NCBI GenBank assembly: GCA_001563885.1
Contig: LKMM01000130.1
Coordinates: forward strand, 1 to 7,135
Origin: Natrialbaceae archaeon B1-Br10_E2g27
GTDB taxonomy: Archaea > Halobacteriota > Halobacteria > Halobacteriales > Natrialbaceae
DNA length: 7,135 nucleotides
Direction of reading: 5' to 3'
Every line of letters starts with the position of its first letter. Position 1 is the first letter of the stretch. Below are positions 1 to 5,426 of this stretch, piece by piece. Position numbers and translations under genes: made by a program. Under the pieces are notes generated by a model that was not told the origin of the DNA, did not search any database, and was given only the letters and a program-made list of their open reading frames with translations.

Positions 1-570
1 GAAATCTACGTCGTCGACCAGGTTCCAGAACGCCTCGAGTTGGCCGAAGACCACTGTGATGCCCACTCGATCGACTTCCGGGAGGGCGATCCAGTCGAGC
101 AGATCATCGACGAACACGGTGGCGAAATCGACAAAGGCGTCGACGCCGTTGGCTACCAGGCGACCGACCCCAAAGACGTCGACGAAGAAACCGAAGACTA
201 CGCCTACGACCCTGCCAAAGAAAATCCAGCGGTCGTACTCAACAACCTGATCCGCGTGGTACGCCCGACCGGCCAACTCGGCATCCCCGGCCTGTACGTT
301 CCCGAAGACCCCGGCGCGCCCGAAGAGATGGCCGCCCAGGGACGACTTGGCATTGACTTCGGGAAACTCTTCGAGAAGGGCCACAAACTCGGCACCGGCC
401 AGTGTAACGTCAAGCAGTACAACCGACAACTGCGCGATATGATCATCGAAGGCCGAGCAGATCCAAGCTGGGTCGTCTCCGACCGCGTCGACCTAGAGGA
501 GGCTCCAGAGATGTACGAGAAGTTCGACGAGCGCGAAGAGGGCGTCACGAAGGTGCTCCTCGAGCCCTAA
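1..570 (+). CDS. fdhA: Glutathione-independent formaldehyde dehydrogenase (zinc-dependent alcohol dehydrogenase family), 3' part
   Basis: The reading frame is open from the first base, so the start lies upstream; 189 codons and a TAA stop are visible. The visible part covers the second half of the NAD-binding Rossmann domain and the C-terminal return to the catalytic domain. The N-terminal zinc ligands are outside the window. The opening IYVVDQVPERLELA places an Asp at the end of a Rossmann strand, where NAD-preferring enzymes bind the adenosine ribose. GVDAVGYQA, GIPGLYVPEDPGA and TGQCNVKQYNR match, from memory, the Pseudomonas putida glutathione-independent formaldehyde dehydrogenase closely and in order, better than plain alcohol dehydrogenases. 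The family oxidises formaldehyde with NAD to formate without free glutathione; some members also oxidise other alcohols or act as dismutases. Family length is near 400 residues, so about half is seen. A T9 tract follows the stop. Confidence 0.85.
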   Translation, partial: EIYVVDQVPERLELAEDHCDAHSIDFREGDPVEQIIDEHGGEIDKGVDAVGYQATDPKDVDEETEDYAYDPAKENPAVVLNNLIRVVRPTGQLGIPGLYVPEDPGAPEEMAAQGRLGIDFGKLFEKGHKLGTGQCNVKQYNRQLRDMIIEGRADPSWVVSDRVDLEEAPEMYEKFDEREEGVTKVLLEP

Positions 571-581
571 CTCCGTCCGAC

Positions 582-590
582 TTTTTTTTT
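582..590 (+). terminator. T9 tract, likely archaeal terminator for the formaldehyde dehydrogenase gene
   Basis: Nine consecutive T residues begin 11 bases after the TAA stop at 568-570, with no stem needed in front. Archaeal RNA polymerase terminates at such oligo-T runs. It also separates this gene from the convergent small gene that ends at 605. Confidence 0.7.
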
Positions 591-604
591 CGCGCTCGAG
601 CCAA

Positions 605-772
605 TCAGCCCCGGAGCCACGCCTTCGGATGGTCCTCCCGGAGGTGGTCCTGATAGCGTTTGACCATCTCCGGGTACGAATCGACGACTGTATGCCACTC
701 ACAATGTGGACAGCCGCGACTGAGTGTCTCTGATGAGTTTCGAACGTATCCTGCACACTGTGCGGTATTCAT
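605..772 (-). CDS. Small zinc-finger protein, 55 residues
   Basis: The minus strand reads from an ATG at 772-770 to a TGA at 607-605. The product has CPHC at residues 21-24 and HLREDH at 43-48, giving a C-x2-C...H-x4-H set of four ligands, the spacing of a classical C2H2-like zinc finger. A further Cys sits at residue 6. The segment YPEMVKRYQDHLREDHPKAW looks like the helix that carries the His pair. Haloarchaea encode many such one-domain zinc-finger proteins, mostly of unknown function, with proposed roles in nucleic acid or protein binding. AGGA lies three bases before the ATG and AAGGA further up, a possible ribosome binding site. It converges on the formaldehyde dehydrogenase gene and diverges from the 978-1136 gene. 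The specific function is not recognisable. Ligand pattern and composition make a real gene likely despite its size. Confidence 0.8.
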   Translation of the reverse strand: MNTAQCAGYVRNSSETLSRGCPHCEWHTVVDSYPEMVKRYQDHLREDHPKAWLRG

Positions 773-838
773 TTCCTGAACATCCTTTCTCTGTCCACTA
801 TTTCAATCTGTTGGCCTCTAAACTGAACATATTTACAC

Positions 839-846
839 TTTATATA
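839..846. promoter_or_regulatory. TATA-like octamer TTTATATA in the divergent intergenic region
   Basis: This octamer sits in an AT-rich stretch (about 773-846) between two divergent small genes. Read on the plus strand it predicts a transcription start near 870, inside a 14-bp palindrome. Read on the minus strand (TATATAAA) it predicts a start near 815, leaving a leader of about 43 bases for the zinc-finger gene. A second minus-strand candidate, TTTAGA at 822-817, would give a shorter leader. CTGAACAT occurs twice nearby, at 776-783 and 823-830. The direction of use is not decided by sequence alone. Confidence 0.45.
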
Positions 847-866
847 CGGTCGGCCACACGTGCCGC

Positions 867-880
867 CGGCCGATCGGCCG
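867..880. repeat. 14-bp perfect palindrome, possible operator
   Basis: CGGCCGATCGGCCG reads the same on both strands, with the dyad axis between 873 and 874; the match stops at 866/881. It lies 21-41 bases downstream of the TATA-like octamer, so it would cover the predicted plus-strand transcription start. This is where a haloarchaeal repressor dimer could block initiation. The GC-rich composition makes chance palindromes less rare, so an operator role is inference. Confidence 0.4.
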
Positions 881-977
881 CGTTGCATACAGCCCACAGG
901 TAACTCCACCTCGAGTGCACTCACACCGACTCGAGCACAACCGTTTAGCCGCTGGTGGCCGTACTGACGTGACCAGC

Positions 978-1136
978 ATGTGTCTGTACTGTAACCTCAA
1001 ACATCGCGAGGGCTGGCGGTCCTTGCTCGAGTACGATGACATCTACCAGCAAGCGATGACCGAGGAGACCACCTCACAGTCGACGCACGGATTCCACGAG
1101 TCCTGGGACGACCTCAAAGACGAACTCGCGTTATAA
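978..1136 (+). CDS. Hypothetical 52-residue protein with N-terminal CxxC
   Basis: The chosen start is the ATG at 978, giving a product that opens MCLYCNLKHREGW and ends at TAA 1134-1136. The frame is open further upstream to a GTG at 915, but those 21 extra residues are His/Arg-rich and unlike a haloarchaeal N-terminus. TTTAG at 944-948 lies about 32 bases before the ATG and could be the TATA element of an almost leaderless message. Residues 2 and 5 are Cys, with His at 9, 37 and 40, so single-site zinc binding is possible but not proven. The rest is acidic and probably helical (SLLEYDDIYQQAMTEE and SWDDLKDEL). I do not recognise the family. The acidic composition and GC-rich third positions favour a real gene; a TTTT run at 1153-1156 follows the stop. 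Confidence 0.6.
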   Translation: MCLYCNLKHREGWRSLLEYDDIYQQAMTEETTSQSTHGFHESWDDLKDELAL

Positions 1137-1182
1137 GGGGCTCGGACACGGCTTTTGTCGTGAGAAGATCGAACCGTGAACT

Positions 1183-1191
1183 AGATATCTT
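1183..1191 (+). promoter_or_regulatory. Candidate TATA element for the small membrane protein gene
   Basis: AGATATCTT followed by a T run lies about 39 bases before the ATG at 1227. It predicts a transcript start near 1213 and a short leader of about a dozen bases. It is the only AT-rich element in this 90-bp gap; AGATATCT is also an 8-bp palindrome. Confidence 0.45.
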
Positions 1192-1226
1192 TTTGTGAGA
1201 CGTGGGTGAAATGATGTACATCCCAC

Positions 1227-1745
1227 ATGTCTTTGTTCCCAGCGGTCATCGAAGTCGGCGCGTGGCTCGAGGAGACAGGGGGGCTCGTGGGGTATCTCCT
1301 CGTCTTCGTTCTCGCCATGACGCCGGCGGTCGAGCCGTTTCTCGTCATCCCTGTGGCGATCGGACTCGGCTTCGATCCGGTGTTGACAGGCATGGCGGCG
1401 TTTGCCGGCAGCGTTAGCGCCGTCGGGAGTATCGTTTATACACAGCACCAACTCCTCGAGTGGTGGCACTCCTGGCGTGGAACGGACGGGCGCGAGGCCA
1501 GTGACGAGCGCGATTCGAGTGGCCGTTACGGACGCGCACGCCGCCTCTGGCGACGATACGGTCTTGCCGGTCTCGCCTTCGCAGGCCCACTGCTCGCCGG
1601 TATCCATCTTACCGCCCTCGTCGCTGCCGTCCTCGAGTCCGATCGACGGGCCGCCATCGGCTGGCTCTCTGTCGGACTCGCCGCCTGGACGGGTGGGCTC
1701 GTCGTCGCCTCCGTCGCCGGCTTCGGAGCACTCGGACTGGTGTAG
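1227..1745 (+). CDS. Small integral membrane protein, probable COG2426 / small multidrug export family
   Basis: This 172-residue protein starts at ATG 1227 and ends at TAG 1743-1745. It has hydrophobic stretches at about residues 18-48, 52-72, 112-136 and 143-172. A hydrophilic, Arg-rich loop at about 82-111 (GRYGRARRLWRRYG) is likely cytoplasmic by the positive-inside rule. The segment TPAVEPFLVIPVAIGLGFDP resembles the 'P..E.. .IP.gi.lG' signature of COG2426, annotated in databases as small multidrug export proteins. The Pro/Gly-rich GLAFAGPLLAGIHLTALVA segment fits the second conserved block. The export role of this family is poorly supported by experiment, so I would call it a membrane protein of unknown transport function. 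A generic DedA-like protein is an alternative. It converges on the GTPase gene with 10 bp between stop codons. Confidence 0.65.
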   Translation: MSLFPAVIEVGAWLEETGGLVGYLLVFVLAMTPAVEPFLVIPVAIGLGFDPVLTGMAAFAGSVSAVGSIVYTQHQLLEWWHSWRGTDGREASDERDSSGRYGRARRLWRRYGLAGLAFAGPLLAGIHLTALVAAVLESDRRAAIGWLSVGLAAWTGGLVVASVAGFGALGLV

Positions 1746-1755
1746 CCGGGCCGTC

Positions 1756-2880
1756 TCAGAGCGGAAACGCCTCGACGTCCCCCGGTTTGGCTTCCGTCCC
1801 CTCGAGCAGACACGCCTCGAGTTCCGCCCGAATTTGCTGTTCATCTAGCTCCTGGCCGATGAACACCAGCTGCGTCCGTCGGTCGTCCTCGGGGCCCCAC
1901 TCGCCGATCGGACCCGCCTGCACCGACGGGCCGGCCTGACTGACGCCGATCACGTCGTCGGTCCCCGCGACGCTTGCGACGCCTTTCGCCCGGATGATCG
2001 AGCCGTCCCACTCCTCGAGCCACGCAGCGAGCCGTTCGGGATGAAACACACGCGATTCGGAGTAGACGAACGAGGTCACGCCGTGACGGTCGGCCTGGCT
2101 GTGGTCGTGGTCGTGGCCGTGATCGTCTGCGTGTTCGTGGGCCGTGTCGGCTTCGCCGCGACCGTGTGCCGCTAACTGTCGTTTCCAGCCCGGGGCGCGT
2201 CTGGCTTGCTCGTAATCGAACCGGCCCGTATCGAGGACACGCTCTGGGTCGACCTCCGAGTAGGTTGTTCGGATGCGTTTGGCCGTCGGCTGTAACTCGG
2301 CGATGACAGCCTCGATTTCCTCGAGGACGTCCTCGGGCACCATATCGCATTTGTTCAACAAGAGGACATCACAGAACTCGATGCTCTCGACTAACACCTC
2401 ACTCAGTGGCCGACTGTCGTCTTCTTCGACGTGCTCTGGGAGCGATTCTCCAGCGTCGAACTCCTTCCAGAACCCGTAGGTATCGAGCACCGTCACCATC
2501 GTATCCAGCCGGAAGCGCTCGGTTGGGTCCGCCTCGGACGCCTCGGTTCCCTCGAGAAACACCTGTGCGATCGGGATCGGTTCGCTGATTCCCGAGGCCT
2601 CGACCAGCAGATAATCGAACTCCCTGGCGTCGGCGAGACGTTCGGCCTCCTCGAGTAAGTCCCCCTGGAGCCGACAGCAGATACAGCCATTCGAGAGGTC
2701 GATGATCCCCTCGTCGTCGCTCTTGCGGGCGATGAGGTCGGCATCGATGTTGATCTCGCCCATGTCGTTGACGATGACGGCGATCTGATGGCCCTGCTGG
2801 TTCGTCAGCAGGTGATTGATCAGCGTCGTCTTCCCCGCACCCAGATACCCGCTTATGACCGTAACCGGTATTTGCGTCAT
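1756..2880 (-). CDS. G3E-family GTPase (CobW/COG0523), putative metallochaperone
   Basis: This 374-residue protein starts at ATG 2880-2878. Walker A is GYLGAGKTT (residues 11-19). The COG0523 hallmark metal site is GCICC, with Cys at 66, 68 and 69. VEASGISEP (93-101) is the conserved switch/Walker B-type block and NKCD (176-179) the guanine-specificity motif. A His/Asp-rich loop spans 248-266, where His alternates with Asp and Gly, and a CobW C-terminal domain follows from about 268. Family members use GTP hydrolysis to deliver metals, best shown for Zn (ZNG1-type), with relatives serving cobalamin and nitrile hydratase cofactors. The metal is not readable from sequence; the CxCC site plus His-rich loop suits Zn, Co or Ni. 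It lies 101 bp downstream of the formate dehydrogenase gene on the same strand. A weak GGTGG lies 12-16 bases before the ATG, and I see no convincing TATA box in the gap, so read-through is likely. Confidence 0.93.
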   Translation of the reverse strand: MTQIPVTVISGYLGAGKTTLINHLLTNQQGHQIAVIVNDMGEINIDADLIARKSDDEGIIDLSNGCICCRLQGDLLEEAERLADAREFDYLLVEASGISEPIPIAQVFLEGTEASEADPTERFRLDTMVTVLDTYGFWKEFDAGESLPEHVEEDDSRPLSEVLVESIEFCDVLLLNKCDMVPEDVLEEIEAVIAELQPTAKRIRTTYSEVDPERVLDTGRFDYEQARRAPGWKRQLAAHGRGEADTAHEHADDHGHDHDHSQADRHGVTSFVYSESRVFHPERLAAWLEEWDGSIIRAKGVASVAGTDDVIGVSQAGPSVQAGPIGEWGPEDDRRTQLVFIGQELDEQQIRAELEACLLEGTEAKPGDVEAFPL

Positions 2881-2981
2881 GCTGTGTCAGGCCACCGCGT
2901 GGGGTCAAGAATCTGTGCCCCGGTCACAAAACGAAGGCAGTCGGTTGTGACTTCCAGAGAAACCGTCGAGAACTCGAGCGG

Positions 2982-5102
2982 CTAATCGTCGGCCGGTTCT
3001 CCCGATTTCCCACCCTCGACCGGTTCGACCTCGGCTGCCGCCGCCTTGTACTCGGGAATCTTCGCTAACGGATCGAGCACGTCGTTCGTGAGCGTGTTTG
3101 CCCGTGCATCGGCGAAGTGTGGTGTCGTCCAGATGGCTCCCTCGGCGATATCTTCGGTGACGTTCGCCTCGAGGACGATTTCGCCACGTCTCGAGCGCAG
3201 TCGCACGTAGTCACCATCTTCGATACCCCGTTGCTCGGCGTCTGCGGGGTGGATATCCACGAAGTTCTCGGGCGTGCGACGGCGCAACGTCGGCGAGCGC
3301 GTGCTCATCGTTCCCGTATTGTAGTGTTCCTCGAGTCGGGCAGTCGTGAGCACGAGCGAGAACTCCTCGTCTGGAACCTCCGCGGGTTCGGTGTGGCGGA
3401 CCCCGCGGATAACGCCCAGTCCGTCGTCGGTGTCGAAACTCTCTTCGTAGAGATATTGATCGCCCTCGTCGCCTTCTTCATAGCAGGGCCACTGGATGCC
3501 CTCGAGGCCGATCCCCTCGTAGGTGATGCCGTGGTAGATGGGTGCGACTTCGCGCAGTTCCTCGAAGACGTCTTCGGGGTCGTCGAACTCGAAGCCGGCA
3601 CCCTCGCCGAACAGTCGCGTGCCGACCTCACAGAGGATATCGAGGTCGTGGCGCGTGTTCCCGGGGACGTCGGTCGCCTCACGCATCAGTTGGACTCTGC
3701 GGTCGGTGTTCGTCACCGTGCCGCCGCGTTCGGCCCAGGAGGTCGCCGGCAGGATGATATCTGCGTGTTCGGCCGTCTCGGTCATGAAGATATCCTGGAC
3801 GACCAGAAACTCGAGGTCGTCCATCCGCCGTTCGACCTCGGTGGCGTCCGGTTCGCTCATCACGGGGTTTTCGCCCATAATGTAGAGCCCGTGAACGCTG
3901 TCGCCGATCTGGTTCGACACCTCGACGTTCGTCAGCCCTGGCTCAGGCGGGATCTCAAAGCCCCACACTGCCTCGACGGATTCGCGGGCCTCGTCGTCGT
4001 CGACCTCGAGATAGCCCGGCAAGACGTTCGGCATCGCACCGACGTCACAGGTCCCCTGGACGTTGTTTTGGCCACGCAGTGGGTTGACGCCGGTGCCAGG
4101 TCGACCGATATTGCCGGTGATCAGGGCGAGATTCACCTCGTTCTGGACGTTGTCGACGCCACAGCGGTGCTGGCTCATCCCCATCCCGGTGAAGATGGCC
4201 GCGTTATCGGCTTCGGCGTAGATGCGGGCTGCCTCCTGGATATCCTCGAGTGGGACCTCACAGATGTCGGCCGCCTGCCCCATATCGACGTCTGCAAGCG
4301 TCGCCTCGAGTTGCTCGAAGCCCGTCGTTCGTTCCTCGATGAACGATTCGTCGTATAGCCCCTCCTCGAGAATCGTCTTCAGGACGATATTGAGCAGTGG
4401 GATGTCAGTCCCCGGTTTCAACTGGAGGTGGATGTCGGCGTCGCGGCTCGTCTTGTTCGCGTGTGGGTCGACCTGGACGATCGTCGACCCCTCGAGTGCG
4501 GCCCGCCGGAAGTAGTTGCTGTGAGCGATGACGTGTTGTTCGGCCGGATTTGCACCCTGAATCCAGAACACGTCGCCGTGGTCGCGCAGGTCGGCCATGC
4601 TGTTTGTCATCGCGCCCGCCCCCAGGCTGTTCCGAAGCGTGTAGACCGTCGAGGCGTGACACATCCGCGTGCAGTTGTCGACGTTGTTCGTCCCGTAGCG
4701 ACGGGCGAGTTTCTGCAACAGGTAGTTTTCCTCGTTCATCACCTTCGAGGAGCCAAAAAAGCCCGTCGCGTCGGGTCCGTATTCGTCTCGAAGGCGTTCG
4801 AGTTCGGCAACGATACCCTCGAGTGCGTCGTCCCAGGTTGTGGTGTGGAAGGTGCCGTCGACCTTGACCAGCGGCTCCGTCAGTCGGTCTTCGTGTGCGA
4901 CCACCTCGGTCGATGCGCCGCCTTTGATACAGAGTGCGCCCTCGTTTACCGGTGCGTCGAACCACGGTGTGATCGAGACCGCACCATCCTCCTCGCCGGA
5001 TTCTAACGTGAGTCCACAGCCAACCCCGCAGTACGGACAGATGGTGTGGACGCCGTCGTCGTCGTACCCCATGACACTGTCACTCGCCACCAAGAGCCAC
5101 AT
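2982..5102 (-). CDS. fdhF: Formate dehydrogenase catalytic (alpha) subunit, molybdopterin oxidoreductase, Cys-type
   Basis: This 706-residue protein is close to E. coli FdhF (715) in length and architecture. An N-terminal [4Fe-4S] site has Cys at 22, 25, 29 and 58, followed by Lys60, matching catalytic Lys44 of FdhF. NCTRMCH places the Mo/W ligand Cys148 beside His149, matching Sec140-His141. NPLRGQNNVQG supplies Arg343, matching Arg333. This trio marks formate dehydrogenase rather than nitrate reductase, which lacks the His after Cys. Bis-MGD-binding domains fill the middle, and the C-terminal molybdopterin-binding domain is at about 575-690. It should oxidise formate to CO2. No Tat signal is present, so it is cytoplasmic. 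It lacks the extra N-terminal Fe-S domains of NAD-linked enzymes, and no partner subunit is in the window. The start may be Met11 (5072) instead of Met1; neither has a strong ribosome site. It follows the zinc ribbon gene by 55 bp and precedes the G3E GTPase by 101 bp. Confidence 0.92.
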   Translation of the reverse strand: MWLLVASDSVMGYDDDGVHTICPYCGVGCGLTLESGEEDGAVSITPWFDAPVNEGALCIKGGASTEVVAHEDRLTEPLVKVDGTFHTTTWDDALEGIVAELERLRDEYGPDATGFFGSSKVMNEENYLLQKLARRYGTNNVDNCTRMCHASTVYTLRNSLGAGAMTNSMADLRDHGDVFWIQGANPAEQHVIAHSNYFRRAALEGSTIVQVDPHANKTSRDADIHLQLKPGTDIPLLNIVLKTILEEGLYDESFIEERTTGFEQLEATLADVDMGQAADICEVPLEDIQEAARIYAEADNAAIFTGMGMSQHRCGVDNVQNEVNLALITGNIGRPGTGVNPLRGQNNVQGTCDVGAMPNVLPGYLEVDDDEARESVEAVWGFEIPPEPGLTNVEVSNQIGDSVHGLYIMGENPVMSEPDATEVERRMDDLEFLVVQDIFMTETAEHADIILPATSWAERGGTVTNTDRRVQLMREATDVPGNTRHDLDILCEVGTRLFGEGAGFEFDDPEDVFEELREVAPIYHGITYEGIGLEGIQWPCYEEGDEGDQYLYEESFDTDDGLGVIRGVRHTEPAEVPDEEFSLVLTTARLEEHYNTGTMSTRSPTLRRRTPENFVDIHPADAEQRGIEDGDYVRLRSRRGEIVLEANVTEDIAEGAIWTTPHFADARANTLTNDVLDPLAKIPEYKAAAAEVEPVEGGKSGEPADD

Positions 5103-5123
5103 GAGTCTTTCCCGATCCTCAGT

Positions 5124-5145
5124 CTCGAGTGAACCTCGAGTGACC
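5124..5145. repeat. Tandem 11-bp repeat upstream of the formate dehydrogenase gene
   Basis: CTCGAGTGAAC at 5124-5134 is followed directly by CTCGAGTGACC at 5135-5145; 10 of 11 positions agree. An 11-bp period puts both units on the same face of the DNA. The repeat lies 22-43 bases upstream of the Met1 start codon of formate dehydrogenase. A third copy of the core occurs in inverted orientation at 5177-5190. Because CTCGAG is abundant throughout the window, chance is not excluded. Confidence 0.55.
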
Positions 5146-5190
5146 GTGACTGTCGGGTCACTCCAAAGAAGCAGCCGTCACTCGAGGTTC
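5131..5190 (-). repeat. Two overlapping, mutually exclusive inverted repeats at the zinc ribbon / formate dehydrogenase junction
   Basis: A 14-bp perfect inverted repeat pairs 5131-5144 with 5177-5190 across a 32-base loop. Nested inside, an 8-bp perfect inverted repeat pairs 5138-5145 with 5156-5163 across 10 bases. Bases 5138-5144 belong to both, so in the minus-strand RNA only one hairpin can form at a time. The 5' arm of the long stem lies in the last codons of the zinc ribbon gene. The 5' arm of the short stem contains its TGA stop (5160-5158). The geometry resembles translation-coupled control of the downstream gene, but no function is shown. The palindromic CTCGAG core makes part of the long stem cheap. 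Confidence 0.5.
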
Positions 5191-5292
5191 GATCCACGCA
5201 CACTCGAGACAGGTCTCAATCCCCTGGACGTTAGAGAGCCTCGTCTCACAGTGAGGACAGGTCTGTGCCGGCTGGTAGGGTGGTTTCAACAT
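5158..5292 (-). CDS. Small zinc-ribbon protein, 44 residues
   Basis: The minus strand reads from ATG 5292-5290 to TGA 5160-5158. Two knuckles, CPHC at residues 12-15 and CLEC at 28-31, give C-x2-C-x12-C-x2-C, a compact zinc ribbon. The frame stays open upstream to another ATG at 5433, but those extra 47 residues are Lys/Arg-rich and unlike the acidic proteome. An AT-rich TATA-like element centred near 5320 lies about 28 bases before the 5292 ATG, the spacing of a leaderless archaeal transcript, which fixes the shorter start. It is the first gene of a probable minus-strand transcript with formate dehydrogenase and the G3E GTPase. It could bind nucleic acid or protein; its position suggests a regulator or accessory protein for formate dehydrogenase, which is inference. 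I do not recognise a named family beyond haloarchaeal small zinc-finger proteins. Confidence 0.75.
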   Translation of the reverse strand: MLKPPYQPAQTCPHCETRLSNVQGIETCLECAWIEPRVTAASLE

Positions 5293-5314
5293 ACAGTATG
5301 AAAACGAATACGAC

Positions 5315-5328
5315 AATAATAAAAACTT
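5315..5328 (-). promoter_or_regulatory. TATA element for the zinc ribbon / formate dehydrogenase transcript
   Basis: The minus strand reads AAGTTTTTATTATT here, the most AT-rich stretch of the divergent gap. Its centre lies about 28 bases before the ATG at 5292, so transcription should begin at or next to the start codon (leaderless). It is the only strong promoter I see for the three minus-strand genes downstream. Confidence 0.65.
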
Positions 5329-5426
5329 GGTACGTTGATCGTCGAACTTTTTCCGGAGTTTCTCGGCGAGCGATGTCCAGCCGAAATCCGCACACTTACC
5401 ACCGGAGCCCGTGAACCGTCGCAGGG

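Noticed and set aside
1131..1844. 237-residue minus-strand open frame opposite the membrane protein gene
   Set aside because: It overlaps a clear membrane protein on the other strand and runs into the 3' end of the GTPase gene. Its composition, low in hydrophobic residues and rich in Arg and Gly, is typical of an antisense shadow.
1402..1848. 148-residue plus-strand frame rich in Ser and Pro
   Set aside because: It is an out-of-frame reading of the membrane protein gene and crosses the convergent stop codons; no recognisable domain or promoter.
2881..2981. Independent promoter or small gene between formate dehydrogenase and the GTPase
   Set aside because: I found no convincing TATA element and no credible short frame in these 101 bases; only a weak GGTGG before the GTPase start.
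3117..4358. 413-residue plus-strand open frame opposite the formate dehydrogenase gene
   Set aside because: It is a codon-bias shadow: GC-rich third positions on the minus strand suppress stop codons in this antisense frame. The product has no domain signature, while the minus-strand frame has all formate dehydrogenase motifs.
4657..4662. Possible loss of the formate dehydrogenase active residue: Asn143 seemed at first to replace the Sec/Cys
   Set aside because: The Sec140 equivalent is the second Cys of NCTRMCH (Cys148), directly followed by His149 as in FdhF. The active site is intact.
2982..5102. Assimilatory nitrate reductase as the identity of the molybdopterin enzyme
   Set aside because: The Cys-His pair and NPLRGQNNVQG with Arg343 match formate dehydrogenases; nitrate reductases lack the His after the ligand Cys.
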